Shown here one piece after another: positions 5,262 to 11,765 of a stretch of DNA of 11,765 nt. The stretch is from JAPHTQ01 sp051747405 (GTDB lineage: Bacteria > Pseudomonadota > Gammaproteobacteria > Thiohalomonadales > Thiohalomonadaceae): NCBI GenBank assembly GCA_051747405.1, contig JBNJGC010000076.1, positions 1 through 11,765 of the forward strand, in the 5' to 3' direction. Every line of letters begins with the position of its first letter. Positions within the stretch are counted from its first letter, which is position 1. The position numbers and the translations under genes were made by a program. The notes under the pieces are model-generated. The model made no database searches, had not been told where the DNA came from, and worked only from the letters and a program-made list of their open reading frames with translations.

Positions 5262-7703
5262 ATGGATTCACAGGAGAAACAAACCGAGGCGGTCGCGGCG
5301 CAGCCGCGTGAACTGCCGGTCCTGCCGCTGCGGGATGTGGTGGTCTACCCCCACATGGTGATTCCGCTCTTCGTCGGTCGCGACAAGTCGATTAAGGCCC
5401 TGGAAGCGGCCATGGACAGTGGCAAAGAGATCCTGCTGGTGGCGCAGAAGACCGCCTCCGAGGACGACCCCACGGAAAAGGATGTCTATCGTATCGGTAC
5501 GCTTTCGACCATTTTGCAGCTGCTCAAGCTTCCGGATGGCACCGTCAAGGTGCTGGTGGAGGGGGGAACCCGCGCCCGCATCACCACCTTTAACGAGAGC
5601 GATGCCTATTTTACCGCCGAGATCGAGGTGCTGGAGAGTGAGCAGATGGATGAGCGCGAGGCAGAGGTGCTCTCACGCTCTGTGCTCAACCAGTTCGACC
5701 AGTACGTCAAGCTCAACAAGAAGGTGCCGCCCGAGGTCTTGACCTCGCTCTCCGGCATCGACGAACCCAACCGCCTCATCGACACCATCGCCGCCCATAT
5801 GTCCCTCAAGATCGAGGAGAAGCAGGAGGTGCTGGAGATCGTCAGCCTGCGTGAGCGCTTTGAGCACCTGCTCGGCATCATGGAGTCTGAGCTCGACCTG
5901 CTCCAGGTGGAGAAGCGAATTCGCAGCCGGGTCAAACGCCAGATGGAGAAGAGCCAGCGCGAGTACTATCTCAATGAGCAGATGAAGGCGATCCAGAAGG
6001 AGATCGGCGAGCTCGAGGAGGCGCCCAACGAGCTTGAGGAGCTGGAGCAGAAGATCGAAAAGGCGGGCATGTCCAAGGAGGCCAAGAAGAAGGCCACCGC
6101 CGAGATGAACAAGCTGAAGATGATGTCGCCTATGTCGGCCGAGGCGACCGTCGTGCGTAACTACATCGACTGGCTGGTGAGTGTGCCGTGGAAGAAAAAG
6201 TCCAAGGTACGTCACGACCTGGCCCGTGCCGAGCAGGTGCTGGAAGAGGACCACTACGGTCTGGATAAGGTCAAGGAGCGTATCCTGGAGTACCTGGCGG
6301 TGCAGCAGCGGGTCAGAAAGCTCAAGGGGCCGATCCTCTGTCTGGTGGGCCCGCCCGGTGTGGGCAAAACCTCGCTGGGGCAGTCCATTGCCCGCGCCAC
6401 CAATCGCAAATTCATTCGCATGGCCCTCGGGGGGGTGCGTGACGAGGCGGAGATCCGCGGTCACCGTCGCACCTACATCGGCTCGCTGCCGGGCAAGATC
6501 GTGCAGAATCTGGCCAAGGTGGAGACGCGTAATCCGCTGTTCCTGCTCGATGAGATCGACAAGATGGCGGCGGACTTTCGCGGCGATCCCGCCTCGGCGC
6601 TGCTGGAGGTGCTCGACCCGGAGCAGAACCACACCTTCAACGATCACTACCTCGAGGTGGAATTCGACCTCTCCGATGTGATGTTCATCGCCACCTCCAA
6701 CTCGATGAATATCCCCGGCCCGCTGCTAGATCGGATGGAGGTGATCCGCATCCCCGGTTACACCGAGGATGAGAAGCTGAATATCGCCAAGCGCTACCTG
6801 CTGCCCAAAGAGCAGAAGGCCAATGGTATCGGCGAGGAGGAGCTGAAGATCACCGACGAGGCGATCCTGGGCATCATCCGCCACTATACCCGCGAGGCGG
6901 GTGTGCGCAGCCTCCAGCGCGAGATCGCCAAGGTCTGCCGCAAGGTGGTCAAGGAGCTACTGCTCAAGGGGCACGACAAGAAGGGGAGTGCCGAGCAGGT
7001 GGTGGTAGAGATGGAGCATCTGCAGGAGTACCTGGGCGTCCACCGCTTCCGCTACGGCCTGGCCGAGGAGAAGGATCAGGTGGGGCAGGTCACCGGCCTG
7101 GCCTGGACCGAAGTCGGCGGCGAGCTGCTGAGCATCGAAACCGCCGTGGTTCCCGGCAAGGGCAAGCATGTGATCACCGGTCAGCTGGGCGATGTGATGA
7201 AAGAGTCGATCCAGGCGGCGATGAGTGTGGTGCGCAGCCGTGCCGCGGGGCTGGGTATCAAGCCCGATTTTTACGAAAACCGGGATATCCACATCCACGT
7301 CCCCGAAGGGGCGATCCCCAAGGATGGGCCCAGTGCCGGTATCGGCATGTGCACCGCCCTGGTCTCCGCCCTGACCGGGATCCCGGTCAGAGCCGATGTG
7401 GCGATGACCGGCGAGATCACCCTGCGGGGGGAGGTTCTGCCCATTGGCGGTCTCAAGGAGAAGCTGCTGGCCGCCTCCCGTGGCGGGATCAAGACGGTGC
7501 TGATCCCGCATGAGAACAAACGCCACCTCGATGAGGTGCCGGACAATATCAAGGAGAATCTCGATATCCGCCCGGTGCAGTGGATTGATGAGGTGATCGA
7601 TATCGCCCTGACACGTAAGCCGGAACCGCTCTCCGAGGAGGAGGTGCTGGAGGTGCTCAACAGTGGCGACGGGGATAAGCCCGACAACATCCATACCCAC
7701 TGA
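5262..7703 (+). CDS. lon: Lon protease (ATP-dependent serine protease La)
   Basis: Lon is a hexameric cytoplasmic AAA+ protease that degrades misfolded proteins and short-lived regulators. The 813-aa product starts with the substrate-recognition LON domain (about 18-210, LPVLPLRDVVVYPHMVIPLFVGR) and a coiled-coil linker (about 215-290). The AAA+ module has Walker A GPPGVGKT (363-370) and Walker B FLLDEID (427-433). The protease domain has the Ser/Lys dyad at Ser691 (PKDGPSAG) and Lys734 (GGLKEK), offset by 12 from E. coli S679/K722. A 12-residue longer N-terminus and an acidic, His-ending tail after about residue 785 make it longer than the 784-aa E. coli protein; neither touches the core. 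AGAGGTG (about 5246-5252) serves ATG 5262. It is probably heat-shock regulated by the promoter at 5124-5152, and it ends in its own terminator. Confidence 0.99.
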   Translation: MDSQEKQTEAVAAQPRELPVLPLRDVVVYPHMVIPLFVGRDKSIKALEAAMDSGKEILLVAQKTASEDDPTEKDVYRIGTLSTILQLLKLPDGTVKVLVEGGTRARITTFNESDAYFTAEIEVLESEQMDEREAEVLSRSVLNQFDQYVKLNKKVPPEVLTSLSGIDEPNRLIDTIAAHMSLKIEEKQEVLEIVSLRERFEHLLGIMESELDLLQVEKRIRSRVKRQMEKSQREYYLNEQMKAIQKEIGELEEAPNELEELEQKIEKAGMSKEAKKKATAEMNKLKMMSPMSAEATVVRNYIDWLVSVPWKKKSKVRHDLARAEQVLEEDHYGLDKVKERILEYLAVQQRVRKLKGPILCLVGPPGVGKTSLGQSIARATNRKFIRMALGGVRDEAEIRGHRRTYIGSLPGKIVQNLAKVETRNPLFLLDEIDKMAADFRGDPASALLEVLDPEQNHTFNDHYLEVEFDLSDVMFIATSNSMNIPGPLLDRMEVIRIPGYTEDEKLNIAKRYLLPKEQKANGIGEEELKITDEAILGIIRHYTREAGVRSLQREIAKVCRKVVKELLLKGHDKKGSAEQVVVEMEHLQEYLGVHRFRYGLAEEKDQVGQVTGLAWTEVGGELLSIETAVVPGKGKHVITGQLGDVMKESIQAAMSVVRSRAAGLGIKPDFYENRDIHIHVPEGAIPKDGPSAGIGMCTALVSALTGIPVRADVAMTGEITLRGEVLPIGGLKEKLLAASRGGIKTVLIPHENKRHLDEVPDNIKENLDIRPVQWIDEVIDIALTRKPEPLSEEEVLEVLNSGDGDKPDNIHTH

Positions 7704-7725
7704 GGTCTCTTCAGGTAACATGGTG

Positions 7726-7763
7726 GTGCCGGTAAAACAAGCTTTTTCCGGCACTATTTTTTT
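7726..7763 (+). terminator. Intrinsic terminator of lon
   Basis: GTGCCGG (7726-7732) pairs with CCGGCAC (7748-7754). After one mismatch, AAAA (7734-7737) pairs with TTTT (7743-7746), leaving loop CAAGC. TATTTTTTT (7755-7763) follows directly. It lies 22 bp after the lon stop and separates lon from hupB. Confidence 0.93.
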
Positions 7764-7839
7764 ACATTAATTACCGCTGCTAAGTCCTTAATACCTGGCG
7801 CAAAGCCGCATTGTTGCTGGGTTTTTGTGATTTTCCTGC

Positions 7840-7869
7840 TTGACAGTCGCGAGAGCCAGTTGGTATAAA
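7840..7869 (+). promoter_or_regulatory. Strong sigma-70 promoter of hupB with extended -10
   Basis: A perfect -35 TTGACA (7840-7845) and -10 TATAAA (7864-7869) are separated by 18 bp. TGG directly before the -10 (7861-7863) makes an extended -10 element. The start site is expected near 7876, giving a leader of about 115 nt. This strength suits an abundant nucleoid protein and the two tRNAs downstream. Confidence 0.9.
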
Positions 7870-7888
7870 ATCGCACGAGTTTTTCATG

Positions 7889-7920
7889 CCGCCATAATTG
7901 CCAAACAATGGCGGGGTTTT
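7889..7920 (+). promoter_or_regulatory. Hairpin followed by a short T-run in the hupB leader
   Basis: CCGCC (7889-7893) pairs with GGCGG (7910-7914), and ATTG (7897-7900) with CAAT (7906-7909), leaving a 3-nt bulge and a 5-nt loop. GG and TTTT (7917-7920) follow. The hairpin starts about 13 nt into the predicted transcript. It could be a weak attenuator or a 5'-end stabiliser. Confidence 0.45.
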
Positions 7921-7960
7921 CAGGAAGCGTCTTTGACTTGCTCAACCTTTTTCAGGAAGC
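7917..7960 (+). repeat. 12-bp direct repeat in the hupB leader
   Basis: TTTTCAGGAAGC occurs at 7917-7928 and again, identical, at 7949-7960, 32 bp apart. Each copy holds an AGGA core. GTCTTTG (7929-7935), just after copy one, is complementary to CAAAGAC (7960-7966) at the end of copy two, so the intervening RNA can form a stem that exposes or hides the second copy. Both copies lie upstream of the real Shine-Dalgarno at 7978-7985. Confidence 0.75.
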
Positions 7961-7977
7961 AAAGACAAAATAATTAC

Positions 7978-7985
7978 GAGGGGAG
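7978..7985 (+). promoter_or_regulatory. Ribosome binding site that decides the hupB start
   Basis: GAGGGGAG at 7978-7985 directly abuts ATG 7986, leaving no spacing for that codon, but is 6 nt before GTG 7992. The GTG start gives MNKSEMID, which aligns with the HU-beta N-terminus MNKSQLID. Confidence 0.85.
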
Positions 7986-7991
7986 ATGTCC

Positions 7992-8264
7992 GTGAACAAA
8001 TCCGAAATGATCGATGCAATCGCCGCAGGTGCAGATATTTCCAAGGCCGCTGCAGGCCGTGCTCTGGACTCCATGATTGAAGCCGTGACCGACTCGCTGA
8101 AAAAGGGTGACACCGTCAACCTGATCGGCTTTGGTACCTTTATGATCCGTGAACGTGCCGCCCGCACCGGTCGTAACCCGCGCACCGGTGAGACCATCAA
8201 CATTGCCGCATCCAAAAATCCCAGCTTCAAGGCTGGTAAAGCGCTCAAGGATGCAGTAAACTAG
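7992..8264 (+). CDS. hupB: DNA-binding protein HU-beta
   Basis: HU is a small basic dimeric protein that bends DNA and compacts the nucleoid. From GTG 7992 the product is 90 aa, the same length as E. coli HU-beta. It has the conserved N-terminus MNKSEMIDAIAAGADISKAAAGRAL, the core GFGTFMIRERAARTGRNPRTGE that forms the DNA-gripping arm (roughly residues 47-68), and the C-terminus FKAGKALKDAVN. Starting at ATG 7986 would add two residues (MSV instead of M) and leave the Shine-Dalgarno abutting the start. The gene has its own strong promoter and a long leader with a hairpin and direct repeats. Its stop is only 17 bp from tRNA-Val with no terminator between, so all three genes probably share one transcript. 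Confidence 0.98.
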   Translation: MNKSEMIDAIAAGADISKAAAGRALDSMIEAVTDSLKKGDTVNLIGFGTFMIRERAARTGRNPRTGETINIAASKNPSFKAGKALKDAVN

Positions 8265-8281
8265 CGCGCCTTGATTGACTC

Positions 8282-8357
8282 GGGTGCTTAGCTCAGCTGG
8301 GAGAGCATCGCCCTTACAAGGCGAGGGTCGCAGGTTCGATCCCTGCAGCACCCACCA
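8282..8357 (+). tRNA. tRNA-Val, anticodon UAC
   Basis: The acceptor stem GGGTGCT (8282-8288) pairs with AGCACCC (8347-8353), with discriminator A and an encoded CCA ending at 8357. The anticodon stem TCGCC (8308-8312) pairs with GGCGA (8320-8324), loop CTTACAA, anticodon TAC at 8315-8317, reading GUA and related valine codons. The length is 76 nt. It lies 17 bp after hupB. Confidence 0.97.
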
Positions 8358-8376
8358 AATTAAAAAAAGCAGTTCT

Positions 8377-8453
8377 GGAGCGGTAGTTCAGTTGGTTAGA
8401 ATACCGGCCTGTCACGCCGGGGGTCGCGGGTTCGAGTCCCGTCCGCTCCGCCA
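8377..8453 (+). tRNA. tRNA-Asp, anticodon GUC
   Basis: The acceptor stem GGAGCGG (8377-8383) pairs with CCGCTCC (8443-8449), with discriminator G and CCA at 8451-8453. The anticodon stem CCGGC (8404-8408) pairs with GCCGG (8416-8420), loop CTGTCAC, anticodon GTC at 8411-8413. The length is 77 nt. Nineteen AT-rich bases separate it from tRNA-Val, a spacer suited to RNase E processing. Confidence 0.97.
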
Positions 8454-8460
8454 CTACAAT

Positions 8461-8491
8461 AAAAGGGCGCATCTTGTATGCGCCCTTTTTT
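8461..8491 (+). terminator. Strong intrinsic terminator of the hupB-tRNA unit
   Basis: AAAAGGGCGCAT (8461-8472) is perfectly complementary to ATGCGCCCTTTT (8478-8489) around loop CTTGT. Six T (8486-8491) follow the GC core. It begins 7 nt after the tRNA-Asp CCA end. The A-run before the stem could make it work in both directions. Confidence 0.96.
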
Positions 8492-8534
8492 CTTGTCTCA
8501 ATACCCACAACTGGCAGTAGGACAGATAGCCGTT

Positions 8535-10433
8535 ATGCTTGAGTACATACGAAATCGCGCCCAAGGGGTTGTCGCCTGGATCATCGTCGGTCTGATTATT
8601 GTCGTCTTTGCCCTGTTCGGCATTAACCACTACTTCACCGGTGGCGGAGACAACAGTGTCGCCAAGGTCAACGGCTCCCCCATCACCGAGCGGCAGTTGC
8701 AACAGGCCTACTTCCAGCAGCGCCAGCGCTTGACCGAGATGTTCGGTGGAGAGCTTCCGCCGATGTTCACTGAAAAGATGATCCGGCAGCAGGTGCTTAG
8801 CCAGTTAGTGGCGCAAGAGGTCATGGTGCAGGAGGCTGTGGAGAGCGGTATGCATGTGAGTGATGCGCAGCTGGCCCAGATTATCCGCTCCGCCGAGGCC
8901 TTCCATGAGGACGGGAAATTCTCCCAGGAGAAGTACCAGCAAATGCTCTCCGCCCAGGGGATGAACCCCGGGATGTTCGAGACGCGGGTGCGCCGGGATA
9001 TTCTCGCCGCGCAGCTCGAGAGCGGTGTGCGTGATACCGCCTTTGTGACCCGCGCCGAAGAGGACCGAATGCTGCGCCTGCAGAACCAGCGGCGTGAGCT
9101 CGCCTACCTTCAAGTGGCGATCGCCCCGTTTGAAGCGAATGCAGAGGTCGACCCGGCGGAGGTCGAGGCCTTCTATCAGGATAACAGCCAGCGTTTCATG
9201 CAACCTGAGCGGGTTAAGGTCGATTATCTGGAGCTCAACGCCGAGAACCTGCAGGAGGCGGTCGAGGTGGATGAGCAGACCTTGCGTAGCCGTTACCAGG
9301 CGCAGCAGATCAACTACACCAGCCCGGAGGAGCGTCGCGCCAGCCACATCCTGATCCAGGCTGCCGAGGATGCCCCTGAAGCGGAGTTGGCCGCGGCCCG
9401 TGACAAGGCTGAGCAGTTGCTGGCACAGATCCGGGACGGGGCCGATTTTGCCGCCCTGGCCGAGGCCGAGTCTGACGATCCCGGCTCCGCCTCTCAGGGC
9501 GGGGATCTGGGTTTCTTCGGTCGTGGTGCCATGGTTCCCGCCTTTGAGGAGGCGGCCTATGCGCTGGAGCAGGATGAGGTGAGTGATGTGGTACAGAGTC
9601 CGTTCGGCTTTCACATCATCCGCCTGACCGGTGTTCGTGGTGGCGATGCGCAGCCCTTTGAAGCGGTTCGCGATGAGATTCGCAAGGATATTCAGCGCGA
9701 GCGCGCCGAAGAGCGTTTCTACGACCTGGCCGACCAGTTGGCCAATCTCACCTATGAGCATCCCGATTCGTTGCAACTGGCCAGTGATGAGCTGGAGCTG
9801 CCGATTCAGAGCAGTGATTACTTCACCCGCCAGGGCGGGGAGGGGATCGCTGCCCATCCGGAGGTGACCGGTGCCGCCTTCGGTGAAGAGGTGCTGGTGC
9901 GTGGTAATAACAGCGAGGTCATTGAGTTGGGGCGTAATCGTATGGTGGTGCTGCGTGTCAGCGACCACCAGCCTGAGCAGGTTCAGCCGCTGGAGGAGGT
10001 GCGTGATGAGATCGTGACCGCGCTGCAGCGGGAGAAGGCGCGTGAGCAGGCGAGCGCACTGGTCACTGAGCTGAATGAGCAGATCGCAGCGGGAGAAGAG
10101 CCGGCACAGCTTGCCGAACGCGACGGGGTGAGCTGGCATCCGGCGCAGTGGGTGGAGAGAGACGGTGACGAAGTTGCCCCGGCGATCCTCGACACCGCCT
10201 TCCGTCTGCCGCCTCCCGCCGCTGACGGTTTTGTCAGCGAGAGCGTCGCTCTGCGTTCAGGCGACCAGGCGGTGGTGATGCTCTATCGCATCGAGGAGGG
10301 TGACCCCGAGGCCGCCAGCGAGCAGGAGCGTGAACAGGTGCGTGACCAGCTACTCAAGGGCTACGGCGACCTTGCCGGCGACGCCTTGATGAGCGGCGCC
10401 CGCAGCCGTATGGATGTGACCGTCAAACAGTAA
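8535..10433 (+). CDS. ppiD: Membrane-anchored periplasmic chaperone / parvulin-type peptidyl-prolyl isomerase PpiD
   Basis: PpiD is anchored in the inner membrane next to the Sec translocon and helps proteins entering the periplasm. From ATG 8535 the product is 632 aa (E. coli 623). It opens with MLEYIRNRAQG and a single membrane helix at about 12-30 (VVAWIIVGLIIVVFALFGI), so the rest faces the periplasm. A SurA-N-like chaperone region spans about 40-165. A parvulin domain at about 268-366 runs from RASHILIQ to SPFGFHIIRL and keeps both conserved histidines (His271, His360) and QGGDLGFFGRG. A second, divergent PPIase-like region may follow. An in-frame ATG at 8478 would start inside the terminator and add 19 residues before the anchor; I reject it. 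AGGA (8519-8522) is 12 nt before ATG 8535, a long spacing. The next gene follows after 19 bp. Confidence 0.95.
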   Translation: MLEYIRNRAQGVVAWIIVGLIIVVFALFGINHYFTGGGDNSVAKVNGSPITERQLQQAYFQQRQRLTEMFGGELPPMFTEKMIRQQVLSQLVAQEVMVQEAVESGMHVSDAQLAQIIRSAEAFHEDGKFSQEKYQQMLSAQGMNPGMFETRVRRDILAAQLESGVRDTAFVTRAEEDRMLRLQNQRRELAYLQVAIAPFEANAEVDPAEVEAFYQDNSQRFMQPERVKVDYLELNAENLQEAVEVDEQTLRSRYQAQQINYTSPEERRASHILIQAAEDAPEAELAAARDKAEQLLAQIRDGADFAALAEAESDDPGSASQGGDLGFFGRGAMVPAFEEAAYALEQDEVSDVVQSPFGFHIIRLTGVRGGDAQPFEAVRDEIRKDIQRERAEERFYDLADQLANLTYEHPDSLQLASDELELPIQSSDYFTRQGGEGIAAHPEVTGAAFGEEVLVRGNNSEVIELGRNRMVVLRVSDHQPEQVQPLEEVRDEIVTALQREKAREQASALVTELNEQIAAGEEPAQLAERDGVSWHPAQWVERDGDEVAPAILDTAFRLPPPAADGFVSESVALRSGDQAVVMLYRIEEGDPEAASEQEREQVRDQLLKGYGDLAGDALMSGARSRMDVTVKQ

Positions 10434-10452
10434 CGGCAAGAGAGGGGGTGAT

Positions 10453-11742
10453 ATGGGGATCGTAAGGTTGAAACTGCACTGGCAGATCCTGCTCGCCCTG
10501 GTCCTGGCGGTCCTCGCCGGTCTCGCCGCCGGTGAGGAGGGGGCGCTGTTCGGTGTCACCTTCTACGCCGTATTCGACTTCTTCGGTACGCTCTTTCTCA
10601 ATGCGCTGAAAATGCTCATCGTGCCGCTGATCGTCTCCTCGATCATCGTCGGCATTGCCGGTATCGGCTCCTCCAGCGCACTGGGACGGCTCGGTGGCAA
10701 GACCCTGCTCTACTATCTGACCACCAGTCTGTTTGCGATCCTGGTGGGCCTGGCGGTGGTCAATATCATCGCTCCCGGTGTGGATGAGCAGGGGCCCGTG
10801 AAGGAGCGTATCGGCTTCAGCGGTGATACCAGTGCCTTTGCCGATAAGGTGGAGGGGAAGGGGGGCAGCGACCTGGTGGGGGTATTCCTGCGGATGGTGC
10901 CCACCAATATCTTCGCCGCTGCGGCAGATGGACAGATGTTGGGGCTGATCTTCTTCAGCCTGTTGTTCGGCTTCTTCATGACCCGCATTCAGGAAGCGTA
11001 TGCCGAGAGCCAGTACAGCTTTTGGCAGGGGGTCTATGAGACGATGATGCGCATCACCGACTGGGTGATGCGCTTCGCCCCCATCGGCGTCTTCGCCCTG
11101 GTGGCGAAGGTGGTGGCGAGCACCGGGTTTGATGCCTTCGCGCCACTGGCCTGGTTCTTTATCAGCGTGGTTCTGGCGCTGGCGATCCACTTCTTTATCA
11201 CCCTGCCGCTGCTGTTGCGCTTTGTCGCCGGGGTGAACCCGGTGAGACACTACCAGGCGATGGCCCCGGCGCTACTGACCTCCTTCTCCACCGCCTCTTC
11301 CGCCGCCACGCTCCCCATCACCCTGGAGTGTGTGGAGAAAAATGCCGGCGTCTCCAACCGCACCAGCAGCTTTGTTTTGCCCCTCGGCTCGACGGTGAAT
11401 ATGGACGGCACAGCCCTCTACGAGTGCGTTGCCGCCATGTTTATCGCCCAGGCCTACGGTCTGGAGTTGAACTTCGCCACCCAGTTCACCATTGTCACCG
11501 TGGCGCTGCTCACCTCCGTGGGGGTCGCCAGCATCCCGGCTGCCAGCCTGGTGGCGATCGCGATCATCCTCGGTGCCATCGGCCTGCCGCTGGAGGGGAT
11601 CGGCCTGATCCTGGCGGTGGATCGCATCTTGGATATGATGCGCACCTCCACCAATGTCTTCTCAGACTCCTGTGGTGCGGTGATTATCGGACGGCTGCAG
11701 GGCGAGGAGGGGATCCTCGGTGAGAAAAGGGCGAGAGCCTAA
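10453..11742 (+). CDS. DAACS-family sodium:glutamate/aspartate-type symporter (SLC1/GltPh fold)
   Basis: This 429-aa inner-membrane protein has the glutamate transporter fold: several N-terminal hydrophobic helices, re-entrant hairpin HP1 (SFSTASSAATLP, 277-288), the TM7 sodium-binding motif NMDGT (316-320), HP2 (about 352-366, TSVGVASIPAASL), and TM8 with VDRILDMMRTSTNVFSD (389-405). Asp390, Asp394, Arg397, Thr398, Asn401 and Asp405 fall at the same numbers as in archaeal GltPh. Arg397 binds the substrate side-chain carboxylate and Asp394 the amino group, so an acidic amino acid is more likely than a neutral amino acid or a C4-dicarboxylate of the DctA type. GAGGGGG is 5 nt or so before ATG 10453. 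The gene lies 19 bp after ppiD, so it is likely co-transcribed, with no obvious functional link. No terminator is visible in the last 23 bases. Confidence 0.93.
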   Translation: MGIVRLKLHWQILLALVLAVLAGLAAGEEGALFGVTFYAVFDFFGTLFLNALKMLIVPLIVSSIIVGIAGIGSSSALGRLGGKTLLYYLTTSLFAILVGLAVVNIIAPGVDEQGPVKERIGFSGDTSAFADKVEGKGGSDLVGVFLRMVPTNIFAAAADGQMLGLIFFSLLFGFFMTRIQEAYAESQYSFWQGVYETMMRITDWVMRFAPIGVFALVAKVVASTGFDAFAPLAWFFISVVLALAIHFFITLPLLLRFVAGVNPVRHYQAMAPALLTSFSTASSAATLPITLECVEKNAGVSNRTSSFVLPLGSTVNMDGTALYECVAAMFIAQAYGLELNFATQFTIVTVALLTSVGVASIPAASLVAIAIILGAIGLPLEGIGLILAVDRILDMMRTSTNVFSDSCGAVIIGRLQGEEGILGEKRARA

Positions 11743-11765
11743 AACCGGCGTAACAACTTGCCCCC

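Noticed and set aside
5673..6647. 324-codon minus-strand open frame inside lon
   Set aside because: It is a His/Leu-rich shadow of the lon reading frame, with no start signal and no recognisable domain.
8805..10139. 444-codon minus-strand open frame inside ppiD
   Set aside because: It is an antisense shadow rich in Leu, His and Gln. Its length reflects codon bias of ppiD, not a gene.

Overview
The window reads as ordinary chromosomal DNA of a GC-rich gammaproteobacterium. The order tig-clpP-clpX-lon-hupB-(tRNA-Val, tRNA-Asp)-ppiD is the protein quality-control cluster known from Enterobacterales and Pseudomonas-type genomes. The proteins match their E. coli counterparts closely in length and motif numbering: trigger factor is 432 aa with GFRPGKVP at 43-50, HU-beta is 90 aa, and Lon has Ser691/Lys734, a constant 12-residue offset from E. 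coli. The two tRNAs after hupB and the DAACS transporter after ppiD differ from E. coli and suggest a lineage outside Enterobacterales. I cannot assign a genus.

Layout. (1) Positions 2-49 are the Met/His-rich C-terminal tail of a plus-strand gene cut by the window edge. (2) Positions 136-1104 (minus strand) encode a sigma-54 activator made only of a AAA+ domain and a Fis-type HTH. (3) Positions 1285-1442 hold a TATAAT box, a terminator-like leader hairpin and tRNA-Leu(UAG). (4) Positions 1540-4888 encode tig, clpP and clpX, with a long stem-loop over the clpP stop codon. (5) Positions 4889-5261 are 373 bp without a convincing gene. They hold a hairpin after clpX, a sigma-32-type promoter for lon and a structured lon leader. 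(6) lon (5262-7703) ends in a strong intrinsic terminator. (7) hupB has its own strong extended -10 promoter and an unusual repeat-containing leader. It is followed at once by tRNA-Val(UAC), tRNA-Asp(GUC) and a very strong terminator (8461-8491). (8) ppiD (8535-10433) and, 19 bp later, a glutamate/aspartate-type DAACS symporter (10453-11742) look like one transcription unit.

Working together: trigger factor meets nascent chains at the ribosome. ClpXP and Lon degrade damaged and regulatory proteins in the cytoplasm. PpiD is a membrane-anchored chaperone acting on proteins leaving the Sec translocon. HU-beta packs the nucleoid and in E. coli is itself a Lon substrate.

I see no phage, IS element, CRISPR array, toxin-antitoxin pair or defence system, and no previously undescribed protein system. 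The points worth a second look are regulatory: leader hairpins before tRNA-Leu, lon and hupB, the clpP/clpX stem-loop, the hupB-tRNA mixed transcript, the stand-alone sigma-54 activator, and start-codon traps in tig, hupB and ppiD.
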